Positions 1 through 11,103 of a DNA stretch of 64,000 nucleotides are shown here, one piece after another (position 1 is the first letter of the stretch; each line of letters begins with the position of its first letter). A program made the translations under genes and the position numbers. The notes under the pieces were generated by a model that worked only from the letters and a program-made list of their open reading frames with translations, was not told the DNA's origin and ran no database searches. This DNA is from Mesostigma viride (lineage: Eukaryota > Streptophyta > Mesostigmatophyceae > Mesostigmatales > Mesostigmataceae), in contig RPFO01000213.1 in NCBI GenBank assembly GCA_009746045.1, positions 10,691,853 to 10,755,852 of the forward strand, in the 5' to 3' direction.

Positions 1-1787
1 TGTGCTTACCAGGGGTGAGGATATCCTCTGAGGAGCTAGCATTAGAAGGGCAGGGCCGCCTTCCCTTGCAGAGATATCGCTACTCCCAGGGTCTTAGTGT
101 GGCTGTAAGGGCTGTGAGGGGTCTAGAGGCAGAGGGTCCTGATACAAAGGAGCCCATTGCTGGGGACCTGCTGATCCTCCCTACTACGTTTGACCCACGT
201 GAGTTGGGTGTGCAGAGGTACCAGATCCCAGGAACGAGTCCTGTACCTTGGCGCAAGCTAGTGGAGATGATGCAAAGCCCCAAGATGGCTAAGGCATGGA
301 CTCTTGGCTTTGTTGCTTCTGGGCATGAGTGGATAGTTGCCAACTGTGCAGAGCCTGTGGATGTCCTCCCTGAGGATCACCAGCTGCTCAGATTGATGTT
401 TGTCCTCAAGCTCAAGGAGTAGATGGCGTGCAGGTGCCACATGTTAGACCAGTTGTGACTGAGTACCATGGCACTGGACAGTTAGCAGATGAGGAGCTTT
501 ACACACCAGGGATGCTGCATGATACATGGAGGATTTTGTTGTGCATTTATTTGTCTTTTCTGCAGAAGGGGATACCCTATAGCTCTGTGTTGGTAGATTT
601 CAAGAGGGCTTTTCTTAAGGGTGATCAGCAGGAAGCACAGGATACTTGGCGCACAATACCCCCTTTCTTTGTTAAGGTGCCTGCAGTGTGGAGGGCAGAG
701 CTGAAGACGAGGTATTTGAGGATTCTCAAAGGCGTGGAAGGCCTTAGATCGAGTCCCATCATCTGGAGGAAGAGCTTGGAGAAGTACCTCAGGTCTGTCT
801 GTGGTCTCTCAGTCTCTCCAGTTGATCCTTGTCTGTTTCAGGGTAGCTATGAGGGGCTGCCAGCGTTTGCCTCCCTGCATGGTGATGATCTGCATCTCCT
901 GGGCCATCCCACTTGGCAAGAGTTGACTCTGGCCAGGATCCAGAAACGGTTTGAACTGGGTAAGATCCAGTACATGGTTGAGAATGAGCCCATGGTGTTT
1001 TGTGGAATGCAGGCGACCTTGGTCCAAGCAGGGTACATGGTCCATCCAGCTGGAGGGTGGTAAGGATTATCCTCAGCAGATCATAGATGCCTTGCAGGAG
1101 CCCATCACCCAGGCCAGATGTGCAACAATACGAGGTATGTTGGCATGGCTGGCCAGCATTTGTGCTCCTGACCTGTTGGTACTGAGTCGGTTGACCGATT
1201 CCCAACTGGTTGAGGTGGGTGCTGAGAGAGTGGTAGAGGCTGTTCGCATGTCTCCCCCTCTCATGCTGGGTCCTTTGGATTTGTACAGGCCTTTTGACAT
1301 GATGCTCTATGTGGACAGTTCTATGGATAGTAGGAAGGTCACAGAGGTCAGGGGCCGTGCAGCAGCATTAATATCCCTGGTGCAGGAACAGTCCTCTCTG
1401 GTCTGCTGGTACAGTCGGTTGCAGAACAGGGTAACTCCCAGCAGTGACATTGCTGAGTGCAGGGCAATCTGTGAAGGGCTTCATACTGCTCTTTACTTGA
1501 GGGAGCTATTTTACCAGCTATGTCAAGTGGCTTCCTGTCGGTTGCAGATGCACACACTGGTAAGAACTGACAGCATGGGCATGGTGCAGTTTGTGCACAG
1601 GCAGCTGGCCAGGAGCAGGGACCTTGATTATTTGTTGCTCAAGGAAATGTCTTGCTTAGCTAACATTGAACATGTGGCTGGCGTGGACAACCCTGCAGAT
1701 GCTCTCACCAAGCTGGAGGAGAAGGCTGAGCTGCAATACCCTTTGCTTCGTGGGCTCATGGCCTCCAAGGGGGGAGGGCCAGAGTAG
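1..1787 (+). pseudogene. pol: CopA1 pol fragment: protease end, RT and RNase H
   Basis: Divergent Ty1/copia RT and RNase H, read in three pieces: 15-422, 428-1063 and about 1030-1787. The RT shows a first catalytic Asp in LVDFKRAFLKGD and the catalytic box as HGDD at 878-889 in place of YVDD. RNase H shows four acidic sites in YVDSSMDSR, AECRAICEG, TDSMGMVQF and NPADALTK. A one-base deletion near 420 (GAG-TAG where relatives read GAG-GTA-GAT) and a second shift near 1025-1035 break the frame. The extreme left contains the end of the retropepsin-like domain that precedes RT in this clade. It is non-functional as read. Sequencing error in single bases is a possible alternative to true decay. 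Confidence 0.85.
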
Positions 1788-2062
1788 ACCAAACAGCCTT
1801 GCTCTAGGTGGGAGGCATCCCAGTGGGCTGGGCAGCCACGTGGTGGCTGACAGCAGGTCCTTCAGAGTTCAGACACACTCTGCTGGACAGGGGTCAGGGT
1901 GGAGTCACTCCCCTGGCTGAGAATTTCGCCTGGCTCTGTCATGGAGCTGCAGAAGAGTCTTAAGGACTTTGTAATGGGCCTTGGGTCTTCATGGAATGGA
2001 CCCTGCAAGGGCAGCCCAAGTGTTGGCTCTAACAGGTTGCTGTACATTTGTATATATTCTCT

Positions 2063-2855
2063 ATTTGCCCCGCAGCCTCTTGTTCCGGCCGGGCGGCCTT
2101 GTGGTAGCTGTGGGCAGCCGCTGGATCCCACGGGGACTCACTACCTTGCCTGCATGGGGGGCCAACAGAATCAGAATTGGTATTTGTATTTGCACACTGT
2201 CCTCCTGACGGTGGTGCTCGCCATGATTCGGTCGGTTTTCCCCCACGCGAACATCCGGTCCGAGGATGCGGATGGCGCTGCCTTCTATTCCCCCAACCAC
2301 CGGCCTGACATCGTGGTGCTGGACTTTGAGGGGGGTGGCCGGCATCTGCTTATTGACGTTTCGGTGGCGCGGCCCTTGGCTCTTAGCCACGTGGCTGGGG
2401 CCTCCCTCACGGCAGGTTACACGGCGGACCGGGCGGAGCGGGCCAAGCTCCTGGCCTACGGCGACGTCGGGCACCATCGTGTGGTGCCCTTTGTCCTGGA
2501 GGAGTTTGGGGCCATGGGGCCCCTGACCTCCGCCTTCTTCAAGGAGTGTTGCCGGCTCCGGGAGGATCGGCTGGACCTGGAGGGCCAGCGGGCCCCATGG
2601 TCGGCGCGGACCTGGACGTCATATTGGCGTCAGCGCTTGTCGGTGGCGCTGACTCGGGCCATGGCTGACATCATGCTCCGCCGTACGCGGGCTGATTTTG
2701 CGGTGCAGCAGGGCTATTAGGTTCCTCCCGTTAGGCGTTTCCATTGGTCTTATCGTAGTATAGAGCTTTGACATGGCTCTGTATATAGGTTTATAGCTGG
2801 GCGTTTGCTTTGGTTTGAGTGATTTCACTCTGCTGTAAGTAATTATATTTTTAAT
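2063..2855 (+). mobile_element. 5'-truncated LINE insertion, copy 1
   Basis: This 0.79 kb insertion in the CopA1 3' noncoding region is flanked by an 11 bp duplication, ATATATTCTCT, at 2052-2062 and 2856-2866. CopA2 keeps the uninterrupted site (minus strand near 35120), which confirms the borders. The body carries the 3' end of a LINE ORF, a GAGTGATTTCACTC hairpin near 2817-2830 and an AT-rich 3' end. The 5' end is cut at CCCCGCAGCC, within 5 bases of the cut in copy 2 at 11104-11893. Long duplications and 5' truncation are typical of target-primed reverse transcription. Confidence 0.85.
2064..2720 (+). pseudogene. LINE ORF C-terminus: zinc knuckle plus restriction-like endonuclease
   Basis: About 218 codons remain of the C-terminal part of a non-LTR retrotransposon ORF. 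A CX2CX9HX3C zinc knuckle (CGSCGQPL...THYLAC) is followed by a PD-(D/E)XK-type core, RPDIVV then LLIDVSV, as in the restriction-like endonuclease of R2-type LINEs, which nicks the target DNA. The RT domain is missing because of 5' truncation. The reading frame is open upstream into CopA1 noncoding DNA, but that part is fortuitous. The protein appears identical to that of the second copy, so both inserted recently or from the same source. Confidence 0.75.
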
Positions 2856-3045
2856 ATATATTCTCTGTAACCAACCTGTTGCATGCTAATAAAATCCCTG
2901 GTTGTGTGACCATGTTGGACATGGTTGCCAGGGGCCTCACTATGGGTTATACTCCTTTATAATAAAACATACTCTTGTTATTGTCATGTTTTGTTGTTTG
3001 TGATGCTCAGTTCCAGGAGCTGATCCAAACCTGGAGGATATGGGG

Positions 3046-3062
3046 TGGGGTTCGATTCCCCA
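3046..3062 (+). other. T-arm-like hairpin in CopA1 3' noncoding region
   Basis: TGGGGTTCGATTCCCCA forms a perfect 5 bp stem with the 7-base loop TTCGATT, the geometry of a tRNA T-arm and a match to the pol III B box. No acceptor stem, D-arm or A box is recognisable around it. The same element occurs between RNase H and 3' LTR in CopA2, CopB and CopD. Confidence 0.7.
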
Positions 3063-3526
3063 GCTGACCTCAGCCTGGCATGTATGAATCCTGAGTGAGA
3101 CTCAGTGAGGACATGGGCTCCCCATGTGTTGGCTAACATTTGTCAGGGCTCTCTCAGTCTTTGGAAGGATTTAAAAGATAAAGGAGGCTCCGTGGCGGGC
3201 GCCATATGAACGGGCGCCTGTGATAACTGGATGACCAGGAACTCACAATAGTACGTTCATGGACTCCTCTATCCAAACTCCTCTGACTAAGTGAAGACCT
3301 AACTTTAATCTACACCAGGTTCCCAAAGAAAGGGTTGGGATGTCATGTGGGTCAGAGGGCAACCTTTGAACCAATGAGCAGGCCTAGCTAATATTTGGAG
3401 GCACCTCAGGTTCCAAAAGAAAAGGCAGGTCTGGTCTCTGGGAGGGATCAGATGTCTGAAGGCTTGTGGGGACAGTGGCTGATAGGTTCTCAGGCTGGTC
3501 CAAGCTCCAAAACAAGAAAGGGTTGG

Positions 3527-4180
3527 AGTTAGCATATTGGGGCACCAATGTGCTAGATGGATGCAGGTTGAGGAGACCTTTCCAACGCCGTGTCAACCGC
3601 CTAGAACAGACAAGGGACGAGAAAGTTATCAAGTCCCGAAGTACTGCCGACCGGTGGGCGAGGGCGGTGCACACTCAGGGCATAGTGGACAGGACACGTG
3701 GCAGGCCGTGCCTGCACAGGCTTAGCCTGGACTCTCACGTGACTGGGACACAGTGTACTGAGGGCTCAACGGTACTGTGGCTAGTAGAAGCCAGTAACCA
3801 GCCAGCAGGTCTGCAAGGATATAAGTCCTTGCAGGACTGTGGCAGGTCCTGTGCTGTCCTAGACACAGGATAGCCAGAGATTCCTGTATGCTGCCTGCAA
3901 CGAGGATGCAAGGCAGCGATACGAGGCTCTGGCAATGTAGCGTTGCCCAGCGTTGCTCATGACCGAGGAACAAGGATGGAACGAGGTTGCATATAGCTCG
4001 AGGCTCAACGAGGCAACGAGCGTCTTCACACACGAACCTTAGTCGTCACGACGAGTGGCGAGCCTATCGAGGGTCGTAGGCCTGGTGTGAGGATAAAGGT
4101 TGCTAGCCAGCAGCCTAGGGTCATTCCAGCCGGCAAGGACCAGGAGCTCACAAGCTCTGCTGACGAGTTGCTGCGCAAAT
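3527..4180 (+). repeat. CopA1 3' LTR
   Basis: It starts AGTTAGCATATTGG directly after a purine-rich tract (AACAAGAAAGGGTTGG), matching the LTR starts of CopA2 and CopA3. The first bases can fold back (TTAGCATATTGG with CCAATGTGCTAG). The LTR shares blocks with the other CopA LTRs, including GGACAGGACACGTGGCAGGC and GACCAGGAGCTCAC near its end. The right border is estimated from length (CopA2 LTR is 665 bp) and from the start of Penelope-like coding sequence; no duplication can be checked. Confidence 0.7.
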
Positions 4181-6851
4181 ATATTGGCCGCCCTGCCGCC
4201 AACGACGACACCCCCCTACATGGCGCCATGGCCCAATACGGGTGGTGGGATTGGCGAGTCGTCCCCTTGGAACATGTCCCCGGCACCTTTACCGGCGCCG
4301 CTTTTCGCAAAGCCGCAGGGCATCGGGAAACGTTTTGGAAACGAATGTTACATGCATTTCTGCCCCACGGTTTTTGCATTGAAGGCAAGAGTTTCAAAGC
4401 TCGGTCTCGCCGCCGCCCGCCTCCCCTCCGTCCCCGCCCTCTTATGTTCATCCGTGCCTGGCGTCTGAAGCACAATCTCCACCCATATCGCCCCTATCCC
4501 CCCAGCGTCACCCCGGCCCCTCCACCTTCCACACATGTGTCCACCGATCCTTCCCTTTACTCCACCAGTCTCCGTTGCTTACGTCACATGTCTCGGCTTA
4601 TGCAACGCGGCAACTTTCATGCATCCTATCTCGAAGCCTGCAGCTTGAAGAAGCTTACCAGCTTACACATTGCCGTCGGGTCGTGCTCCCCAGCTGATCT
4701 GCAAGTCCCCCGCTCCCATGCCACTAGTCTGCGAGGCCTTCTCTCACGTATCATTCGGCACCGTGTCAATGGGAATGCAGATGCACTGCGTCCGCGCCGT
4801 TTACTGATCTCACCTTTCATTCATGCTGCGATGGATGCGCTGTGTTTGCCACACATTCTGCATTTGCCGCAAGTGCAGGCTGCGATGCCGCTCGTGGTGC
4901 GCAACACTTTCGGCACTCCCATTGCCGCCTGGCATTACTCTCCCATGCACCTTGGGACAAATGGTTTTCAGCAACGGGAAGGTCAGCCGCGATACAACGC
5001 CCACCGAGCTGGCCACCATCTTGGCAGGGCCCTGCCCCTGCCAACAACAACGGTATTTCAAGTACCTTGATCCCACCTCACAGCACGTCATGACCGCTGA
5101 CCTCAGCATCCTGCCGAGCCACACGCTTGTAGACCTTTTTGCCAAAGGCACCAAGTTTCGGCCGTGGGTCCAGCGCACATGTGCCAAAGAGGTGAATGCA
5201 CTGCTCTCCACATCACTACGCAAATTCTGCAATGCCATGAGCACGGACCTACAGCTTGCTCCCCTTGCCATGGAACCGTGGTTTCGCGCCGTCATGCACG
5301 AATGCAATGCACGTCTCACCAGGCTTGATTACCGTCTCCAGCAGGTCCACCGCACCACCTGGCTCAACACCACAGATAAAGCACTTCTTGACCACTTCAA
5401 GCAGGACTTTATCATCACGTGTGTTGACAAGAGTGCCAACAACTTTGCTTTTATATGCAAGAAGCACTACCTTGCTACTTTGCAACACGAGTTGGCGTCC
5501 AGCCCTACCTATGTTCAGCGTGCACAGTCCACCGCCAGTATCACTGCTGCTCATCGGGCTTTTCTGCACAGCCAAAACATTTTTGCTCGGGCATTCCTTA
5601 AGCGGCAGCGACGCGCCACCACCACTACGTTCCCATATCTGTATCTCACTCTTAAGCTGCACAAAACTCCTGTTGCTTTGCGCACCATTGCTGCGTCGCA
5701 TTCAGCCCCATGCACTGATGCCTCTCTCGAAACTCATCTGCCATGCTTTGAATGCTCTTCTCCCCGAAGCCAATGCATTATGGGTGGAGGTGCTGTCGAA
5801 TGCCGGGTATGAATGCGCTGGTAGTTGGATCGTCATAGACTCAGCCCAAGTACGCCTACGCCTTGCCGCCCTTAGCCGTTCTAAGACAGCAGCAGAGAAA
5901 CGTATACCTATGCCCATAGCCACCTATGATTTCACCACTCTATATACCACACTAGATTTGCACGATTTGAAAGCTCGTTTAGATAGCCTCCTTACTCGTC
6001 TGTATGCACGTAGGCCTCACGGGCGCAACCACCTGCACGTGCGTGTTTCTCAGACCAAGCCCACGGCAACGTGGCTCTCAGGGATCGCGGCAGGTGCTAT
6101 CGTGCGGGATGGTTATAATTATATTATCACGAAGGCTGACCTTGTTCATTGGATCTCTTATCTTGTTGATAACACCTTCATCTGTTTTGCGGGCGATGTA
6201 TACCAACAAGCTATCGGCATCCCTATGGGCACTAACTGTCCCGGGCTCCTTGCAAACCTCTATCTATACACTTATGAGCTTGCATTCATGGAGAATCTCA
6301 TTGCCTCAAACGATGATGTTCTCATCAGGCGTTTTATCCATACATGTCGATACATTGATGATGTCATCGCTTTCGACAACCCTGATTTCGCAACCCATTT
6401 GTATATCACCGCTGGTCTGCCTGGCATCTACCCGCAAGCGTCCCTCACATTAAAGCTCACGTCGGAGGATACTCATTGCAATTACCTCGATCTTAACATT
6501 ACCCATAACAAGAAGGGCTGGCGTACGGCTGTCTATGATAAGCGCAAGGATCCTAAATAGCAGCAAATTCCTTTTATTCGTTACCCCGATATTCACAGTC
6601 TCCTTTCCCACACAGCAAAATATGGTGTTGTTCTTTCTCAGTTACATCGTTTTTCCCGTCTTTGTTCTTATCGTGTTGATTTCATCACGACTCTTGTTGA
6701 ACTCTTGCAGCGTTTATTGGTCAAAGACTATGACCGAGCCATTATGCTCCGTCAAGTGGCCGATGTTTTTTGCAACGTCACCCACATCTGTTCGGTGCTG
6801 CCCCTTGGCACAAGCTCTACAAACAGGTCGTGGACCGGCTGGATCGCATAG
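4180..6851 (+). pseudogene. Penelope-like retroelement: N-terminal GIY-YIG remnant and RT
   Basis: A decayed single-ORF retroelement read in three frames: 4180-about 4955, about 4940-5710 and about 5705-6557, then a TAG at 6558-6560 after which the frame continues to 6851. The start keeps KYIGR, probably the YIG half of a GIY-YIG nuclease, followed by FWKRML and PHGF, as in related nuclease-RT proteins. A CPC zinc-like motif (GPCPCQQ) and a DP..QHVMTADL block follow. The RT region has LTLKLHKTP, YDFTTLYTTL, GIPMGTNC and the catalytic CRYIDDV. Nuclease before RT is the permuted order known for the Chlamys/Naiad group of Penelope-like elements. The 5' end is missing at the CopA1 LTR. Not functional as read. 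Confidence 0.75.
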
Positions 6852-7011
6852 TATCTCCGCACATCTGAACCCTGTGATGCCAGATCTCCTTTGCGGCCGT
6901 TCCGAGCTTGGCACTGGATTCGTTGTCCACATCGTCGCGTCGCTGCCGCAACACGATGTTTTCTGGCATCCGCGGGCGTTTGGTTCCCGCCGCACATTTG
7001 AAATTAAGTGC

Positions 7012-7666
7012 TGTCCTCCGGCTTTTTGCCTTTGCACCGTGTGCAGTTTCTTGGACGTTTGGAATCATGGCATGGCTAACGTGATGACTGACTAGCTAGA
7101 CCTTTTCAGTGGTTTTCCATTTGCGGGTATTTCCTCGTAAATGGTGGGAGAGCGATCGCAGCAATGGTGCTCACCACTAGACACTCCCGGCCAGTTAGGC
7201 TCGAAACACACGCCCTGATCAAGCATGCTGTTTCCGGCCCCACCGTCTAGGTCATCTAGTCGCTCCACACGTAAGCCAGCCATAATTTCAATGCACAAGG
7301 ATACACATTTCCATCACCATTCATCTTCATCATCCTGAACGACTCGAAAACGCGGAAAAGATAACGGCAGGCTCGAGCTACCATGGTCCGGATTCTCCCG
7401 ATTTCTGGCCTGCGCTGGTTGTCTCTTTGATATTTTTTTATCACAAAATTTCACTTTTGTGACATTTTGTGATAAAAAAATGATAAAACGTGACCAAATG
7501 TGATAAAACTGTGACAAATTGCATGTGATCGAGACATGTCATGCATGATTGTGACAAAACGTGACAAACGTGATAAAACCAGCATATTTTGTGATAACGT
7601 CACTATCACAAAATGTCAAAGTGTCACAAAATGTCACAAACTCACAGAAATGTTAGCGCTACCACG
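7012..7666. repeat. Noncoding repeat shared with the CACTA element, plus TGTGAYAAAA-rich tract
   Basis: Bases 7012-7310 match 44877-45180 inside the CACTA transposon, and about 7180-7435 match 44225-43995 in inverted orientation. From about 7440 to 7660 the sequence is filled with short repeats of TGTGACAAAA, TGATAAAA and their complements, the kind of subterminal repeats seen in DNA transposons. No coding capacity is visible. It is probably the left part of a non-autonomous DNA element interrupted by the element at 7667-9406. Confidence 0.55.
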
Positions 7667-9406
7667 GTCCTTAATTTAGGACAAAGTCCTAAATTAAGGA
7701 CCAATTTACTATAACCGAGGTACCGGGGGGGGGGGGTTCACTATATGGACCGTACCCCATGTGGACCGTACCCGGCATGATGTACCCGACCCGTGGTACC
7801 GGCACATGGTACCCGGATTCCGTACCCGGGTACCTGGCATAATGGCGGGAAAGTAGGTACCTCGACCAAAAATATAACCGATTTTGGAGCGAAAAAGTGG
7901 GTGCGGGAATGATCTGAGGTGGATATGGCGACCTGACAATCGTGGCCGGCGTTTTCACGTGCTTTTATCATTTCGGGCGCCCAGTAGCAAAAACGAAAGG
8001 TCGTTAGTTATGCTTAAAGGCTGTGAAATTTTCTGCGCAAGTTTTAATATGTAGCGCTGTAGCACAGCGGCACAACACAAATGGGTCGCAGATCGCCTGC
8101 TCGCGGAGGGTTGATTTTGGCACAAACATGTTAGTGTATTAGCAATGGTGGTGCGAATCAAGCCAGGAAATTTTTGTGGACGATTTTGATTATAGTCTGG
8201 AGCTTAGAAACGGAGTATTTGACATGGGAGCGCCTGGGCCGTGATATTCTTGCCCGATTTCCATTGTCGACCATGTTTTAGGGACATTCAGGCTGGGCAG
8301 CGAGCGCACCTTATAGGTCTTCACTTTCGGTATTTCTTGGACCTAGAACGCAGCACAAGCGTGGTAATTTATATCATTTTCGAACCGGTTGGCCAGCTTT
8401 GGTGCGCTCAGCTCTCGGAAAGCTGACCTCGCTGCGGATTTCAGCGACTTTTTTGCAACCATCTGGAATGAGGCGACGTAAGTAGCAGGTACGTGCCGGG
8501 GTGCACTAGATCATGAGTGTAACTGGCAACGCTGTCGTGGTGTTTTGAGTCAGCCAGCTATGCCTAAAAAGAGGGGACGCTCTCTGTGCACATAACTGTC
8601 ACACATAGTTGGTTTACGTCATACAATTTTTTACGTCTCTATCTTCGTCGTCCGCTGCAGCTAAAACACACATGCGTAAGAGCAGTTTTACTCATGTGTT
8701 AGTTATAAACCATGGTCCTATTGCCTGCAGTCGTTCAGGGTGTTCTCAGACAGTATATACAGTATGGTTTACGTGTTACATGCACCCTGAATTCGCTCAT
8801 AAAGCGTTGCATGTTAGCACAACGTTGTTCTGTAACTTGATTTGGCTGCATTCATGTGTTAGTTGCAATGCAAATGCATTGTTTTTTCATCGCTGGGTGG
8901 TGGCCAGCATGTCGGTGATGTCAAAGAAGGTTTGGCATATGCTTAGAGAAAGTTTACCGCAAGGGGTGGGCCATGTTCAAGCCGGGCAACCTCAGCAACC
9001 ATGCAACCGTATATTGCATTACCTGCACCATCTGTGACACCGTTAAGCACGCGTATATATAGAGGCAGCCACAGCAGGGTATGGCCTTGTTATACGCTGC
9101 CCCGCCATCCCAAGGCCTCGTAGGGTCCCCTAGCGCTTGTAAGATGCTCAAGGGACCGTGTGGATAGCATGGTCATGCGTTGACACTAATTGGTCCTATT
9201 GGTCCTAAATTCTCATTTTTATTAAATTCGCGGTTTGAGGCCTGCCATGGGCCAGGGTCCATTCAGGCACTAAATGTAATTATTTGAACCCAGGTTTTTG
9301 TCCAAAATTCAAAAAGTGTGTTATCTGTCAGTGGTAAAAATGCCAGGGTCAAAGTTTGATGTTTGCACATATATTTTTTAATTCAAACTGGTCCTAAAAT
9401 AAGGAC
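7667..9406 (+). mobile_element. Palindrome-ended non-autonomous DNA element, copy 1
   Basis: This 1740 bp element begins with two 16 bp palindrome-like units (GTCCTTAATTTAGGAC at 7667-7682 and GTCCTAAATTAAGGAC at 7686-7701) and ends with GTCCTAAAATAAGGAC at 9391-9406. A second copy of almost the same length lies inverted at 48545-50285; the two share sequence over the ends and the middle. Near the left end are a 12-base G run and a series of GTACCC/GGTACC motifs. A 142-codon ORF at 8609-9037 is not conserved in the other copy, so I do not call a gene. No clear target duplication is seen, and the superfamily is unknown. Confidence 0.7.
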
Positions 9407-11021
9407 TTTTCTTGGTAACATGGACAGAAAAACAAAATGTGACAAGGTGATAAATCACAACCACTCAGGGGAAGTGATATATCACAAAGCACGCATAATG
9501 CACATCCGCAGCAAGGAAGTGCGTGCCGCAGCAGAGACTGAGAAGGAAAAGGCCAAGGTGGGACACGACAAGGTGGCAATGCCAGGAGAGACAACACGTG
9601 CAGCGGTACGTACGGGGCAAGCGTACTGAAAGGAACTGACAAAACAAGCTGGAAACACTCTCAGGTGCATGATAAAATGCACCACAATGTCATGAGCCGT
9701 GGGAGACATGGTTTATTGCAAAAATATCGACTGGGATGTTAAGAAAAACACCAATATTGAACATTCAGGGCAATGATTCGTCATGACGGTCATCAAGTGT
9801 CAACCTCCGACCCATCGCTGGCCAAGCATCCATCATATGCTGATCCGGCAAAGGTGGCATCGTCAATATCTACGCTGAATCACAACACTGCATCATGCAT
9901 CCATTGCTCTGAGCTCACAACACTAGTATGATAAACTGGCAACGGGGAGTGAACATATTCAGCAGATGGCATGCAACAACCCGATGAAATGGCACAACTG
10001 ATCAAATACGAACACAAACTGTACTGATACACACACAAGGAACGGTGCACTCAAGCATGGCTGTGGGTGGTGTGCAAAATGGACACCCACATTGAATCAT
10101 CTCACAAATGCAATATAAAATCTGTTGACCGACAAGCACAACGGGGCTCAACATCCCTCGTCATCAAAGTCATCATCCTCATCATCTGACACTGAAACTG
10201 TCACGAGGGCTGTCCCAGCCACCATTGCTGAAATAACTGGATGACTCTCTAGAAACAATCACAGGACACTGTCGAGTGCTACGGCAATGTGACCAACGCT
10301 CAGAGCCTACAAAATCTGCATCCGCATGTGGCCTCTCGCCGTGTTGGACTGACGGATGTGCCCAGCCCGACTGTGTTAGGTATATTGCCTGCATGCGAGA
10401 CAAAAATACATCATCCGGCAAAGCACGCGTCGGTACACACAAAAATTTGTTAGTGAGATGAACGCTACGCGCTAAACGTGCCAACAACTTTGCATGACTT
10501 CAGTTCACTTGTATGTAAGGATGCGGGGGAGATCGCAGCAGTTGCGTGGCTATCTATCAGTACTGGCCTAGTTTTAGGACAAAGAAAGGTGAGATACTGG
10601 GCCAAGAGAGAGACAGGGGTGCTCGAGAAAAAAATTGGCCATGAATGTTCACCTAAATTGTATCTACATGCCTCACAAGTTGTAGGGAATTGCACAAAAA
10701 TCCTGGAGTCGCAAAGGTTCCCTAACATGCCAAGAGGCCTCACAATCTACTTCATTGCAATCTCTGTATGGTTAATACGGCAATAAGAAAGAAACGCCTG
10801 ATTAGTGCCAAGAAAATGCAAGGCCAATCAACCAACAATATGCCCCATTACAGGTAGGATGAACTTTAACGAGGCTGAAGGCTCTACGTCAGTTAACGTT
10901 TTTAAACGCAATGTATAGGATATGGTTGCAATGCAGCAATAATGTGTGAATATGGTTGGAACGGAGCTTTGTTAAAAATTGGATAATGTTACAGCGCTCA
11001 CACGCTTGAGGCTTGTGCACG
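9407..11021. other. 1.6 kb noncoding stretch, origin unclear
   Basis: No ORF with recognisable or conserved content. The first part (about 9425-9500) again has GTGACA, GTGATA and TATCAC words like those left of the palindrome-ended element, so it may be the right half of the element starting near 7012. The rest, to the CopD LTR, shows no strong repeat or gene. Confidence 0.4.
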
Positions 11022-11103
11022 AGTTTGCCAAGTCAAGGCAACACACGTGAGGCGGGCTCGCAAGAGATCTGCCCAATTGGCACTGGCCTATTCTTTATAT
11101 ACT

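Larger units (their letters stand above)
1..4180 (+). mobile_element. CopA1: copia-like LTR retrotransposon, 3' part
   Basis: The end of the protease region, the RT, the RNase H, a 3' noncoding region and a 3' LTR are in the window; the 5' part lies to the left. The coding region is the same family as CopA2 (minus strand, 33788-51429): the proteins align throughout and the 3' noncoding regions share long stretches. Between RNase H and LTR lies 1.7 kb of noncoding DNA. It holds a LINE insertion (2063-2855), a T-arm-like hairpin (3046-3062) and AATAAA-type signals near 2890 and 2960. The element ends against a Penelope-like ORF that lacks its 5' end, so CopA1 probably inserted into that element. 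Confidence 0.85.

Noticed and set aside
1899-2720. 273-codon ORF as a single gene
   Set aside because: Its first 55 codons are CopA1 noncoding DNA and target duplication; only the part from 2064 is LINE sequence.
3046-3062. tRNA gene call for the TTCGATTC hairpins (also 12941, 20184, 34923)
   Set aside because: Only the T-arm is present; no acceptor stem, D-arm or anticodon arm can be folded around it.
4100-4468. Small overlapping ORFs in the Penelope-like region as separate genes
   Set aside because: They are other-frame readings of the GIY-YIG/RT pseudogene.
8609-9037. 142-codon ORF in the palindrome-ended element as a gene
   Set aside because: The second copy of the element does not keep this frame, and no domain is visible.
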